A DNA stretch of 64,000 bases from Candidatus Enterococcus wittei (GTDB taxonomy: Bacteria; Bacillota; Bacilli; Lactobacillales; Enterococcaceae): NCBI RefSeq assembly GCF_002140175.1, contig NZ_NGMO01000004.1, forward strand, positions 118,072 to 182,071. The letters run 5' to 3'. Within the stretch, counting starts at the first letter, position 1. Each line of letters starts with the position of its first letter. Positions 9,763 through 18,498 of the stretch are shown here, piece by piece. Position numbers and translations under genes: made by a program. The notes beneath the pieces are model-generated. The model had not been told where the DNA came from. It saw nothing but the letters and a program-made list of their open reading frames with translations, and made no database searches.

Positions 9763-10527
9763 TTAATAGGTTCCTTCTTCACCTTGGGAAGTTAGAATTC
9801 TTGGACCATCTTTTGTAATTGCAAGTGTATGCTCATATTGACAAGAAAGTCCGCCATCTCTTGTATAAGCTGTCCAACCATTTGGATCCATTTTCATTTT
9901 CCACGTACCGGTATTGACCATTGGCTCAATAGTGATAACCATTCCTTCTTTTAAGCGCAATCCCTTACCAGCTTCCCCATAATGAGGAACAGCAGGCTCT
10001 TCATGAATAGTCGGACCCACGCCGTGTCCAATAAAATCACGAACGACTCCATAATTTTCGCCTTCTACATAAGTTTGAATAGCGTGTCCGATATCTCCAA
10101 TTCGATTTCCGACTTGTGCTTGTTCAATCCCTATATAAAGAGCTTTCTTTGTTACTTCCATCAATCGGTCAATTTCTGGGGTAGACTCACCGACTACATA
10201 AGCCCAACATGAATCAGAAATCCCACCTTTAAGATCAATACACATGTCGACCTTAACCAAATCTCCATTTTTCAATGGCTTTTTACGTGGAAAGCCATGA
10301 CAAATCTCGTCATTGATACTGATACAAGTCGCATATTCATAGCCTTCAAAACCAATTTGTGCAGCAATTCCTCCATGGCTTTCAATATAGTTACGGACAA
10401 ACACTTCGATATCCCAACTTGTCACACCAGGTTTAATAAAATCTCGCAGATTTTTATGTACATCTGCTAATAAAGCACCAGATTCAGCCATTGCTTCAAT
10501 TTCACGTGCTGATTTTAATGTAATCAT
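9763..10527 (-). CDS. map: Type I methionine aminopeptidase
   Basis: Removes the initiator methionine from nascent proteins in the cytoplasm. At 254 residues it has the single-domain type Ia layout. Visible metal and substrate residues: ICHGFP with the substrate-contacting His, KVDMCID and SDSCW with metal-binding Asp residues, the GHGVGPTIHEEP histidine region, ITIEPMV with Glu, and YEHTLAI with the last Glu. The insert typical of some streptococcal enzymes seems modest here. A good AGGAG lies about 8 nt before the ATG at 10527. The gene is monocistronic, divergent from flavodoxin. Confidence 0.95.
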   Translation of the reverse strand: MITLKSAREIEAMAESGALLADVHKNLRDFIKPGVTSWDIEVFVRNYIESHGGIAAQIGFEGYEYATCISINDEICHGFPRKKPLKNGDLVKVDMCIDLKGGISDSCWAYVVGESTPEIDRLMEVTKKALYIGIEQAQVGNRIGDIGHAIQTYVEGENYGVVRDFIGHGVGPTIHEEPAVPHYGEAGKGLRLKEGMVITIEPMVNTGTWKMKMDPNGWTAYTRDGGLSCQYEHTLAITKDGPRILTSQGEEGTY

Positions 10528-10635
10528 ATTCTCGTCTCCTTTTTACAAATCTTTTTTATTTTACCATAGTAGTAGGGATTTAGCCAAACTAGACATTACT
10601 GTTCAAAACTGCCTTTCTTTTTCTTCATAGTTTGG

Positions 10636-10641
10636 TATAAT
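10636..10641 (+). promoter_or_regulatory. -10 box for the flavodoxin gene
   Basis: A perfect TATAAT lies 44 nt before the flavodoxin ATG. The -35 region is weak (TTTCTT at 10614-10619, 16 bp upstream), so strength or accessory factors are uncertain. Confidence 0.45.
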
Positions 10642-10684
10642 CTATAATTGTTGAAATGGAATTTAATTAATTAGGAGGCGCCCT

Positions 10685-11131
10685 ATGACTTTAGCAAAAA
10701 TTGTTTACGCAAGTATGACTGGTAATACAGAAGAAATTGCCGATATTGTTGCAGAGGCTCTAGAAAATTTAGCGATTGATGTGGAGATCAATGAATGTAC
10801 CCAAGTTGATGCTGATGAGTTTACAGATGCGGATATCTGTGTGGTTGCTACTTATACATACGATGATGGAGATCTACCGGATGAAATTGTGGACTTTTAT
10901 GAAGATTTACAAGAACTATCATTAAGTGGAAAGATTTATGGAGTATGTGGTTCCGGTGATACTTTCTACGATGAATTTTGTAAGTCTGTTGATGACTTTG
11001 ATGCTGCCTTTGCTAAAACTGGTGCTATCAAAGGAGCTGAAAACGTTAAAGTCGATCTAAATGCCGAAGAAGAAGACATTGAGAATCTTGAAGCCTTTGC
11101 CAAATCACTTGTTGAAAAATTATCTGAATAA
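10685..11131 (+). CDS. Flavodoxin
   Basis: A 148-residue, strongly acidic FMN-binding electron carrier. SMTGNTEEIA at 10-19 is the phosphate-binding loop of flavodoxins. TYTYDDGDLPD around residue 59 and the CGSGDTFYDEFC segment around 97 are the two isoalloxazine loops. GGAGG lies 7-8 nt before the ATG. It stands alone with its own promoter and a strong terminator, so its redox partner cannot be inferred from neighbours. Confidence 0.93.
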   Translation: MTLAKIVYASMTGNTEEIADIVAEALENLAIDVEINECTQVDADEFTDADICVVATYTYDDGDLPDEIVDFYEDLQELSLSGKIYGVCGSGDTFYDEFCKSVDDFDAAFAKTGAIKGAENVKVDLNAEEEDIENLEAFAKSLVEKLSE

Positions 11132-11132
11132 T

Positions 11133-11173
11133 AAAAAAGAAGAATGTGTGGGCAACACACATTCTTCTTTTTT
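11133..11173. terminator. Bidirectional terminator between flavodoxin and the TetR gene
   Basis: A perfect 18-bp stem (11133-11150 with 11156-11173) with loop GGCAA starts 1 nt after the flavodoxin stop. It ends in a T-run on the plus strand and an equal run on the minus strand, so it can serve both converging genes. Confidence 0.9.
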
Positions 11174-11242
11174 TAGAAGCTTATAAATTTCGGAAATCAA
11201 TGTATGACTTTAATTGGTATATTTTCTATCAAAAAAATGAAT

Positions 11243-11812
11243 TTAATCTATTTGAATCGGGTTCTTCAAATTTAATATCGCGTCAATACTATCTTGAATC
11301 ATCCGTTCAATTTGCTTATCAGAAGGATGGATAATATTGGATGACATCAAAGCAGCAATCCCCGTAGCAATGATCCAAGTACCATTATGAAGCGAAATAA
11401 GCTGCTTTTCTGGCAAGTTCATATACTTTGGATCTTCTTTTACTACATCCATGAAATAATTATACGAAAAATTCTGCATTTCTCTTCCCCCACCGTACTC
11501 TTCCAAATACAAAGAGCTATACAGTTTCTTTTCTCGATTAGCAAAATGGATATAATTTAGTGCTAGATCAACAATTGTATTGCCTGTATGTTCTACTGGA
11601 AAAACATCATACTTTAAGTAATTGTAAATTTGTTCAAATAGCGCTTCTTTCAAATCATCCATATTTTTAAATTCAAGATAAATCGGCTGAGTAGAACAGT
11701 TCATCTTGTTTGCAATGTTACGTGCGGTAAATTTTGAAAATCCTTCAGTGGCAGCTACTTCATAGGCAGCTGCCAAAATCTGTTCTTTCGTAATCGTTTT
11801 TTTTCTTGCCAT
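11243..11812 (-). CDS. TetR family transcriptional regulator
   Basis: A 189-residue regulator. The N-terminal 50 residues form the TetR helix-turn-helix (ITKEQILAAAYEVAATEGFS, then FTARNIANKMNCSTQPIYLEF). The rest is a helical ligand domain with a WIATGIAALM segment and no recognisable subtype. AAGGAG lies about 7 nt before the ATG. A candidate promoter (AAGCAA complement at 11888-11893, -10 at 11867-11872, 15-bp spacing) is upstream. It is divergent from the M29 aminopeptidase gene, a common position for a regulator, but control of that gene is only a possibility. Confidence 0.88.
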   Translation of the reverse strand: MARKKTITKEQILAAAYEVAATEGFSKFTARNIANKMNCSTQPIYLEFKNMDDLKEALFEQIYNYLKYDVFPVEHTGNTIVDLALNYIHFANREKKLYSSLYLEEYGGGREMQNFSYNYFMDVVKEDPKYMNLPEKQLISLHNGTWIIATGIAALMSSNIIHPSDKQIERMIQDSIDAILNLKNPIQID

Positions 11813-11999
11813 AATATTTTAATCTCCTTGAAATTATTTATAACGCTTCCACCATTGATTATCATTATTGTACCATTTTTTTTTGTTAAGCAAAACTTGT
11901 TTTTTTATTTTTTATTAAATTATTACTAAGAAGCTACCATCACATATGTTTTACCAGTTTTCTAATGGAATTCAAATGATTATTTTATAAGACGTTCGA

Positions 12000-12028
12000 T
12001 TGTTTCCTCTCTCATAAAATGTTATTAT
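12000..12028 (+). promoter_or_regulatory. Candidate sigma-A promoter for the M29 aminopeptidase
   Basis: TTGTTT (12000-12005) and TATTAT (12023-12028) are spaced by 17 bp. The -10 ends 40 nt before the chosen ATG at 12069. Confidence 0.5.
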
Positions 12029-12068
12029 GTGGTGAGTAATTGCAAAAAAAATAATGAGGAGGATTTTA

Positions 12069-13304
12069 ATGATGTTATCAAATTTTAATAAAAATTTAGA
12101 AAAGTATGCACGCTTGATTGCACAAACAGGAGTGAATGTATCTAAAGGACATACAGTCGTTTTACAAATCAGTGTAGAGCAAGCTGATTTGGCACGTTTA
12201 ATTACAAAAGAGGCTTATCAATTAGGAGCTTCTGAAGTGATCGTTCAATGGACAGATGACATCATCCAAAAGGAATTTCTCTCTCACGCTACAGAAGATC
12301 GGATAAATAATGTCCCACAATATAAAATTGATCAAGCAGACGATTGGATTGAAAAGGGAGCAAGTAGAATCAGCGTTGTCTCTTCTGACCCGAATGCATT
12401 TGCTAATGTTGATGGCGATCGAGTAGCTGCTTATCAAAGTGCGACCGGTAAAGCAATGATGAACTTGCGTAAAGCCACCCAATCAAATAAAGTCAGCTGG
12501 ACAGTCGTTGCTGCTGCTGGCAAACAGTGGGCAGCAAAAGTATTTCCTGATCTTCCTGAAGAGGAACAAGTGGATGCGCTATGGGATGAAATATTCAAGA
12601 CAACTCGTGTATATGAAGCTGACCCAGTAACTGCTTGGAAAAATCACGATGAAAAACTTGCGACTAAAGCTGAAGAGTTAAACAAGGAACAGTTTACAGC
12701 CTTACACTATACTGCTCCAGGAACGGATATCGTTATAGGTCTTCCTAAAAATCACCTTTGGGAAGGAGCGGGCAGCTACAATAGCCGCGGAGAAAAATTC
12801 ATGGCTAACATGCCAACAGAAGAAGTATTTACGGCGCCAGATAGTCACCGTGTAGACGGTTATATTTCTAGCACGAAGCCTTTAAGCTATGCGGGTACAA
12901 CGATTAAAGGTATGAAGTTTACTTTTAAAGACGGAAAAGTAATTGATTTTTCAGCAGAAGAAGGACAAGAAGTATTAGCCAAACTCTTGGATACCGATGA
13001 AGGTGCTCGTCGTTTAGGCGAAGTAGCACTTGTACCGGATCCATCCCCGATTTCTCAATCTGGAATCATCTTTTATAATACTTTATTTGATGAGAATGCT
13101 TCAAATCACTTAGCGTTAGGTTCTGCCTATGCTTTCAGTGTAAAAGGTGGAACAGAAATGACAGACGAAGAATTAGCTGATGCTGGTTTAAACCGAAGCC
13201 AAACACATGTCGATTTCATGGTTGGTTCAGATAAGATGAACATTGATGGTATTCGTGAAGATGGATCTACTGTGCCAATTTTCCGTAATGGAGATTGGGC
13301 ATAA
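12069..13304 (+). CDS. M29 family aminopeptidase (PepS/AmpS-like)
   Basis: A cytoplasmic metallo-aminopeptidase that trims peptides. The start at 12069 (411 residues) is preferred because AGGAGG lies exactly 6 nt upstream; an ATG at 12054 would place the ribosome site inside the gene. Family marks: the WEGAGSYNSRGEKFMANMPTEEVFTAP block with metal-binding Glu, NHLALGSAYAF with the His ligand, and HVDFMVGSD near the C-terminus. Flanked by its own promoter and a strong terminator, so monocistronic. Confidence 0.92.
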   Translation: MMLSNFNKNLEKYARLIAQTGVNVSKGHTVVLQISVEQADLARLITKEAYQLGASEVIVQWTDDIIQKEFLSHATEDRINNVPQYKIDQADDWIEKGASRISVVSSDPNAFANVDGDRVAAYQSATGKAMMNLRKATQSNKVSWTVVAAAGKQWAAKVFPDLPEEEQVDALWDEIFKTTRVYEADPVTAWKNHDEKLATKAEELNKEQFTALHYTAPGTDIVIGLPKNHLWEGAGSYNSRGEKFMANMPTEEVFTAPDSHRVDGYISSTKPLSYAGTTIKGMKFTFKDGKVIDFSAEEGQEVLAKLLDTDEGARRLGEVALVPDPSPISQSGIIFYNTLFDENASNHLALGSAYAFSVKGGTEMTDEELADAGLNRSQTHVDFMVGSDKMNIDGIREDGSTVPIFRNGDWA

Positions 13305-13357
13305 ATACTTGCCTTGTTTTCTAATTATAGTTAGAGTGATGCACTCAACTCAAATAA

Positions 13358-13418
13358 AAAGGTGCGACACCCAGAAAATAGATTATCCTATTTCTGAGGT
13401 GTTGCACCTTTTTTATTA
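13358..13418 (+). terminator. Strong intrinsic terminator after the M29 aminopeptidase
   Basis: AAAAGGTGCGACACC and the following arm pair with GGTGTTGCACCTTTTT across an inner AAATAG/CTATTT helix. The long stem ends in a T-run about 110 nt after the stop codon. Confidence 0.85.
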
Positions 13419-13523
13419 AAGTTCATTTGGTGAAACATGCCTTATCTAACCTTTAGAAATCAGGTAATGCTTCTTTGCTTTTTATTTCATAATAAGTATC
13501 TTTGCTTGACCAAGATAAAGAAA

Positions 13524-13688
13524 TTATAGCAAATCTTCTTTTTTAGTAAACTTAAATTTGCGACTTTCTTTTTTTTCAGGTTTAGCTTCCTCATATTCCT
13601 TAATCGCTTCTTTGGTAATTTCTTCTCGTTCTTTTTTATCTTCATTTACTCGTTTTGCATAAACTTTTTCTTTTGGTTCTTCACTCAT
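13524..13688 (-). CDS. Small highly charged hypothetical protein (54 residues)
   Basis: The ATG at 13688 has AGGAGG 9 nt upstream, better than an in-frame ATG at 13715. The product is almost entirely charged or helix-forming (many Lys and Glu, one Tyr pair, no Cys), with no membrane segment. It is predicted to be a soluble, perhaps disordered helix. The good ribosome site and placement between a terminator and a tRNA support a real gene. I do not recognise the family. Confidence 0.65.
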   Translation of the reverse strand: MSEEPKEKVYAKRVNEDKKEREEITKEAIKEYEEAKPEKKESRKFKFTKKEDLL

Positions 13689-13793
13689 AACAAACAACCT
13701 CCTCTTTTCCCACATCTTTATTCTATCATCTTATAAATGCTTAATGGTAACGTTTTGCTTATAAAACATTCGCTACCTGGATCTAAAATAAAC

Positions 13794-13822
13794 TTGCAAG
13801 AAGAATTCAAAAAAGCTACAAT
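13794..13822 (+). promoter_or_regulatory. Promoter of tRNA-Arg
   Basis: TTGCAA (13794-13799) and TACAAT (13817-13822) are spaced by 17 bp. The -10 ends 14 bp before the first tRNA base, as expected for a short leader. Confidence 0.75.
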
Positions 13823-13836
13823 AGCAGTATCGAGAG

Positions 13837-13910
13837 GTTCCTGTAGCTCAGTAGGATAGAGCAATCGCCTCCTAAGCGATAGGTCGCTGGTTCGATTCCA
13901 GTCAGGAACG
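13837..13910 (+). tRNA. tRNA-Arg (anticodon CCU)
   Basis: A 74-nt cloverleaf: acceptor GTTCCTG pairs with CAGGAAC; the D arm is GCTC...GAGC; the anticodon stem ATCGC/GCGAT encloses CTCCTAA with anticodon CCT; the T arm is CTGGTTCGATTCCAG; G is the discriminator. The 3' CCA is not encoded. It reads the AGG codon. The gene stands alone. Minor arginine tRNAs can be integration sites, but no integrase or duplicated 3' end is visible nearby. Confidence 0.97.
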
Positions 13911-13944
13911 TTAGACTCACTTTAGAAGAAATCGTTCATCACAC

Positions 13945-15126
13945 TTAGAAATAATCATTCAAAACTGGTTGTTGACTCGGGAAAAATTGACTGAGTTCAG
14001 CAATCTTTTCTTTTGAAATTTGGATTTTCTCATGAAAAGCTAACTCTTCAAGAGTCTGATATCCTAGTAATAGTTGAGTCATGCTTTGAATAGTTCCACT
14101 GATTGTTGGCAAAGTAGTTCGTTCGACTTTCTTTACATTGATCTCCTTATCCTCAATGTAAACTTCAAAAACCCCTTCATTCCATTTTGCATAGGAATCT
14201 TCAGTTACACATAATGCGAACTTCATTTCTTTTTTCTGACAAGGATAATTTTCTAAAAATTTCTCAATATCTACGATTCTGCCCATCATATAAGGGCTGA
14301 GCTTTGTTTTTGCAAAAGGATTCTCCAATAAATAATTTTTACTTGTTCCAGTAAAACCGGTAGCATACTCAAATGAATCAAATGCACCACTATGGGAGCT
14401 GACAAATCGCATCAAACCTTGTAATGCTTCATGATTCAAATACCCCATTTCGACGATCACAAAAGTCGGAGCAGCTAATTGATAGACAAGATATCCAGTT
14501 ATTTTTTTCTTTTCATCATAATAAAGTGCATAATGATTTTCTTTGCGCTTATTGAATTTATAAGTGTACCACCATTCCTTTCGATCTAATCCACCACGAT
14601 TATTTTCTGGCATAGTTTCATAAATCTCTTTTATCGCCCCTTTTGCTTCTTCAAAAGTAACACGTTTCATCTCACCACTTGTTTTTTTGACAGTCGGTAT
14701 ATCTCTACTTGCTAATTGATAGGTCATCCGATCGAATAATTGTTCGTATCCATAACGACGATAAAAAGGGTAAGAAAACGGAGCTAAATAAGATAATGTG
14801 ACGTTCCTTGACCGACAATCTTCAAGGATTTTTTCCATAATACGGTTGATGCCGCCTTGCCCTCTTGCTTCTGGGTAAGAAGCTACATAGCCAATCCCAG
14901 CCATTAAATAGGTTTGCCCATGAAATCGAACGGGAAATGGTGTAGCCATCACTTGACTCGTTAATTGATCTTCCTGATCAAAGAACCCATAGTTCCATGA
15001 ATTTTCAGCAAGCAATTGAAACCGTTCTCTTCTTTCTGTAGTATCTTGTGCATTAAATGCATAAGTAGCTAAAGCAAACATTTCGTCAATATAGGCTTCT
15101 TGCAATTCTTTTACAGCATTCGTCAT
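13945..15126 (-). CDS. Eis-like GNAT N-acetyltransferase
   Basis: A 393-residue protein with an N-terminal GNAT fold (residues about 1-150; GIGYVASYPEARGQGGINRIM is the acetyl-CoA loop). A second GNAT-like half follows, then a C-terminal sterol-carrier-like domain, the layout of Eis/COG4552 proteins. The start at 15126 has GAGG 7 nt upstream; the earlier in-frame ATG at 15144 lacks one. Some relatives acetylate aminoglycosides or protein amines; the substrate here is unknown. Single gene, convergent with tRNA-Arg. Confidence 0.85.
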   Translation of the reverse strand: MTNAVKELQEAYIDEMFALATYAFNAQDTTERRERFQLLAENSWNYGFFDQEDQLTSQVMATPFPVRFHGQTYLMAGIGYVASYPEARGQGGINRIMEKILEDCRSRNVTLSYLAPFSYPFYRRYGYEQLFDRMTYQLASRDIPTVKKTSGEMKRVTFEEAKGAIKEIYETMPENNRGGLDRKEWWYTYKFNKRKENHYALYYDEKKKITGYLVYQLAAPTFVIVEMGYLNHEALQGLMRFVSSHSGAFDSFEYATGFTGTSKNYLLENPFAKTKLSPYMMGRIVDIEKFLENYPCQKKEMKFALCVTEDSYAKWNEGVFEVYIEDKEINVKKVERTTLPTISGTIQSMTQLLLGYQTLEELAFHEKIQISKEKIAELSQFFPSQQPVLNDYF

Positions 15127-15606
15127 CTCTTTACCTCTTTCCATAAATATCTATACCAATTGTACTATTTCTCTATTCCTTTTGATAGTAGTTGGCTTTA
15201 GAAATAAACACTCTATATACTTCTCTTTAGTTGACTCACTCAACAAGTTTCTTGAATCGTAACACAAACTAATAAAGCCATTTTATTAAATATTGGTAGT
15301 CATTCTTCTATTTCTCTAAAGGGGAATGGATTATGTTTTACTATCAGCTTGTGGATATTTCCTCAAAAATAAGAATATACGGAATTCCATTCTCAACATT
15401 TCCACTTATTACGAAAAGCAATCTGCTATCGCCATCCTATTTAAGAACTTCTTCAAAAAATAAGCCGAAAAATCTCGAAAATAGGAAGAACTATTTTCAG
15501 ATTATTCGGCTTATTCCTCGAAAGTTGTATACATCATTACAACCTCTTTGATTTTCTTCATCCATCATTTGCCCTCATGCGTTTCTACTCAGTCAGCAGC
15601 ATAAAA
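15127..15606. other. 480-bp intergenic region between the GNAT gene and the DUF3284 gene
   Basis: Apart from the hairpin at 15457-15513, I see no supported gene. A 72-codon plus-strand frame at 15333-15551 runs through the hairpin and lacks family resemblance, so it is not called. A/T-rich sequence near 15150-15300 may hold the GNAT promoter, but no clear -35/-10 pair was found. Confidence 0.5.
15457..15513. repeat. Intergenic hairpin related to the rmlB-rmlD element
   Basis: Arms containing AATAAGCCGAA and TTCGGCTTATT, continuing to GAAAATAG and CTATTTTC, pair over about 25 bp with one bulge. The right half and the following 30 bp resemble, without gaps, the right half of the element at 2129-2290 (GATT-T-CGG-TTATT pattern), suggesting one dispersed family. 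Confidence 0.55.
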
Positions 15607-16020
15607 TCAATAAGACTCCTCAATCATTACGAGCATCTTCTTGAAACGACGTTTTTTGAAAAACATCAACATCGTGCCTAACAACATATCATTTAGTTTT
15701 TGGATCATACCATGTGATTCCATCTCTTCCGTATAGTGAACTTCACATGTCTTTTCATCAATCGGCTTGATTTGATAATGAACAACAAAATCATTTTTTG
15801 TTGTAGAAGTTCGGAATTTATAAGATTGATTTTCAATGACTTCCTCGATTTTGATACGGGCACGATTATTTTGCGAAAACTGTTTAATGTATTCAAGATT
15901 TTTTAGTTGTTTACGTGTCACAGATTTACCAGTCGCTTTCCGCACGTCGAAAAGCACAGAGTCCATTACTTTATCATAGAAAAACGATGCTGGGATATTT
16001 AATCTCTTTACAATCTCCAT
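15607..16020 (-). CDS. DUF3284 family protein
   Basis: A 137-residue soluble protein of the DUF3284 family, which often accompanies lactose/cellobiose-type PTS genes. It opens with VKRLNIPASFFYDKV and has an alternating strand pattern compatible with a START-like or SRPBCC lipid/ligand fold; that fold is inference. Its ATG overlaps the stop of the upstream small membrane gene (TAATG), so it is the last gene of the PTS operon. Function unknown. Confidence 0.8.
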   Translation of the reverse strand: MEIVKRLNIPASFFYDKVMDSVLFDVRKATGKSVTRKQLKNLEYIKQFSQNNRARIKIEEVIENQSYKFRTSTTKNDFVVHYQIKPIDEKTCEVHYTEEMESHGMIQKLNDMLLGTMLMFFKKRRFKKMLVMIEESY

Positions 16021-16202
16021 TAGTTGTTTTTCTCCTTTGTTTCTTCTTTTTTCTTACCTTTTAAAAAGAAATAAATTCCTAATCCTGCTAAGAACAATCC
16101 TGTGACCATACTATATACATCATATTGTTGTGTTCCAGGATTCAAACTATATAATACGATCAAAGAACCGATACTGCATAAAAATAAGCCATTTTTCATC
16201 AT
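16020..16202 (-). CDS. Small two-helix membrane protein (DUF3188-like)
   Basis: With the ATG at 16202 (AGGA 9 nt upstream) it has 60 residues. Two hydrophobic helices (about 3-17 and 28-46) are joined by PGTQQYDVYS and followed by a Lys/Glu-rich tail. It resembles DUF3188 proteins of lactic acid bacteria; tentative. It sits between a 73-residue gene and DUF3284 in the PTS operon. No function can be assigned. Confidence 0.65.
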   Translation of the reverse strand: MMKNGLFLCSIGSLIVLYSLNPGTQQYDVYSMVTGLFLAGLGIYFFLKGKKKEETKEKNN

Positions 16203-16235
16203 TTCGATCATCCTATTCTATTTATAACCCATTTC

Positions 16236-16457
16236 TCAGACAGCTGTTGCTTGAAAATACAGTACAGTTCCCCAAGGTTGTGCTTTAATCAACTCTTTTG
16301 CTGTTTTAGCGGCTGCCTCTTTATCTTCTGCCGTTGTTTCAAAGAATAATTTAATTCCTTGTTTTTCCTTAAAAGTGAATGTTACACCTTCTTCATTATA
16401 TCCTTCTAATACTTCTTTAATCGCATCTTGCTGCATCGCACTTGCAATTGAAATCAT
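16236..16457 (-). CDS. Conserved-looking 73-residue soluble protein in the PTS operon
   Basis: AAGGGG lies 7 nt before the ATG. The sequence suggests one N-terminal helix, strands TFTFKEKQGIKLFFET, a helix of Glu/Ala/Lys, and a last strand GTVLYFQATAV, a small alpha/beta domain. I do not recognise the family. Location between IIC and the small membrane protein, behind a modest hairpin, ties it to sugar uptake, perhaps as an accessory or regulatory protein. Confidence 0.65.
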   Translation of the reverse strand: MISIASAMQQDAIKEVLEGYNEEGVTFTFKEKQGIKLFFETTAEDKEAAAKTAKELIKAQPWGTVLYFQATAV

Positions 16458-16526
16458 CTTTTATCCCCTTTTCTTAATTATTTGTCTATTAATTTTTTTA
16501 TTTTCAAAGAAGTCTTGTGAAATAAA

Positions 16527-16563
16527 GAGGCTGGGATTTGACGATCGTCATGCCACAGCCCCT
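16527..16563 (-). terminator. Hairpin after the PTS IIC gene, possible partial terminator
   Basis: GAGGCTG...GACG and CGTC...CAGCCCC pair, with only a moderately T-rich tail on the minus strand. It could lower expression of the three small downstream genes relative to IIC, or protect the IIC transcript. Confidence 0.5.
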
Positions 16564-16576
16564 TCCTTACTTAAAA

Positions 16577-18040
16577 TTATGAGTGTGTTTCTCCAGCTGC
16601 AGGATCCATTTTATTGGCAGCCATAACGAATGGTGCCCAGATGAAGAACGTTACTACCATACAAACAAGTGTCACGATTGGTGCACGCCAGTCAGCTCCG
16701 GTTGCAAGGAATGAAAGTAAAAATGGCGGTACGACCCATGTGACCTGTTGGGAAACTGGTGCTACTAATCCGAAGTAAGTTGCCAACCAGCCGATAGCTG
16801 TCGCTACAACTGGTGCTACTAAGAACGGAATAAACATGATCGCATTTAATACGATCGGCAAACCAAACATTACTGGTTCATTAATATTGAAGATACCAGG
16901 CCCAACTGATAGTTTTGCTACTGTTAAGTAGTCTGCTCGTTTGGACAATAGTAAGATCGCAATCAATAAGACGATAGTTCCACCAGATCCGCCAAACCAC
17001 GCAAAGGCATCAAATGATCCACGAACCCACATGTAAGCTTTTCCATCTTCAATCGCATCTAATACAGCAGGTGTACCAGTTTTACCGTTATATCCTTTTT
17101 GGAAGATGTCAATATTGATTAATTGTGCTTGTCCCCAAATTCCTTCTAAAACTGGTGCCAATACGTTTGGACCATGAATCCCGAAGAACCAGAAAATTTG
17201 CACGAAAACTGTGACGATCAACACTGCTCCAAGACCTTGTGATAACCCTAAGAAAGGTTCTGCAATATATTTTTGTACCAAGTCAATGATCAATTGACCA
17301 TTTGCTACGCGACCAACAACATAATTAATGATAGCAATGATATATAAAGCAATAGTCGCTGGTAAAATAGCTGCAAATGCTTTTGATACTGCAGGTGGTA
17401 CTGAATCAGGCATTTTAATCGTTATATTCGCTAACATTAGTTTACAGAAGATGATAACAGAAATCGCGCCCATGATCATTACTGTAAAATAAGCGTTACC
17501 ATTTAGATGGTCCAGTTTCAACCAACCCCATAACCCCACAGACAAAGTACCATCTGTAATTGTCGCGCCAAGTTCTGTACCATTGATGGCATCCACTACA
17601 TTTTGTGGCACATTGACATTTAATGCAGCTGATAGTGACGGTCCAAAAGCAATTCCTTGAATAAGTGTGGCTAACCCAACGATTCCTCCAGCTAAGTCAT
17701 TGACACCATAAGCACGTGCCAAGTTATAGCCCCATGAAAAAGCAAAAATCAGTCCAGCAATCGCTAACGTCCCATTCCACACAAAACCATTGATTCCAAT
17801 AATAACATTTAATACGGCAAAAATTCCTTTATCTGCTGCCAAACTGTCAGCATACGTGCTAATAAATTGCTGTGGTAAATCTCGAATAATTGCATTGATC
17901 ATTACAGCTACTGATCCAGCCATTGTCGCGGGTAATGTGCCGATAAAAGCGTCACGCAATGCAACTAAATGCTTCTGCGCACCAATTTTTGCGGCAACTG
18001 GAAGGATATATTTCTCCATCCAAAGTGTCAATCCGTTCAT
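16577..18040 (-). CDS. PTS lactose/cellobiose-family IIC permease
   Basis: A 487-residue polytopic membrane permease of the Lac/CelB family; it moves a beta-glucoside or related sugar while it is phosphorylated by IIB. Features: an N-terminal amphipathic start (KYILPVAAKIGAQKHLVALRDAF), about ten hydrophobic helices, the conserved FGIHGPNV segment and the INEPVMFGLP motif that is diagnostic of CelB-type IIC. A good GGAGG precedes the ATG. It follows IIA by 111 nt. The substrate cannot be fixed from sequence; no 6-phospho-beta-glycosidase is nearby. Confidence 0.92.
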   Translation of the reverse strand: MNGLTLWMEKYILPVAAKIGAQKHLVALRDAFIGTLPATMAGSVAVMINAIIRDLPQQFISTYADSLAADKGIFAVLNVIIGINGFVWNGTLAIAGLIFAFSWGYNLARAYGVNDLAGGIVGLATLIQGIAFGPSLSAALNVNVPQNVVDAINGTELGATITDGTLSVGLWGWLKLDHLNGNAYFTVMIMGAISVIIFCKLMLANITIKMPDSVPPAVSKAFAAILPATIALYIIAIINYVVGRVANGQLIIDLVQKYIAEPFLGLSQGLGAVLIVTVFVQIFWFFGIHGPNVLAPVLEGIWGQAQLINIDIFQKGYNGKTGTPAVLDAIEDGKAYMWVRGSFDAFAWFGGSGGTIVLLIAILLLSKRADYLTVAKLSVGPGIFNINEPVMFGLPIVLNAIMFIPFLVAPVVATAIGWLATYFGLVAPVSQQVTWVVPPFLLSFLATGADWRAPIVTLVCMVVTFFIWAPFVMAANKMDPAAGETHS

Positions 18041-18151
18041 TTTTTACTTCCTCCTATAAGTTGTTTATATAAAGAATCTCTCCTTATATCAAATTAAAAA
18101 AATCCGTTCAAAAAATTTTTTTCTTCTCCCGTTCAAAAAAGAAGTTTTTTC

Positions 18152-18472
18152 TTACTCAACATAAGTTCTTCGGTATAAGTCAATGATTTCCTTAGCAAGA
18201 TCCGTAAATGCAATGGACGTCATGAGATGGTCTTGACTGTGCACGGTCAGTAACGTAATTTGCATATGGTTGCCTTGCGCTTCTTGAGTCAACATCTGAG
18301 TTTGAGAATGATGTGCTTGCACTAGCGAGGCTTCGGCATCATAAATCTTTTGCTCTGCTAGATCAAAGTCACCTTTTTTCGCAGATGCAATCGCTTCTAT
18401 TGCATCGCTTTTTGCATTTCCACCATACATGATCAAACCCATGATGGCTTCTAAATTCTGTTGGTCTTCCAC
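18152..18472 (-). CDS. PTS lactose/cellobiose-family IIA
   Basis: A 106-residue helical bundle IIA protein: it takes phosphate from HPr and passes it to IIB. LLTVHSQDHLMT holds the phosphorylated histidine (residue 78) and matches the Lac-family IIA signature. The N-terminal GLIMYGGNAKSDA helix is also typical. It follows IIB by 26 nt. Full length, no missing key residue. Confidence 0.93.
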   Translation of the reverse strand: MEDQQNLEAIMGLIMYGGNAKSDAIEAIASAKKGDFDLAEQKIYDAEASLVQAHHSQTQMLTQEAQGNHMQITLLTVHSQDHLMTSIAFTDLAKEIIDLYRRTYVE

Positions 18473-18498
18473 GTTTCTACCTCCAACTTACCAATGAT

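Noticed and set aside
13837..13910. Integration site at tRNA-Arg
   Set aside because: No integrase, no repeated 3' tRNA end and ordinary genes on both sides.
15333..15551. 72-codon plus-strand frame
   Set aside because: It runs through a hairpin element, has no good ribosome site and no family resemblance.
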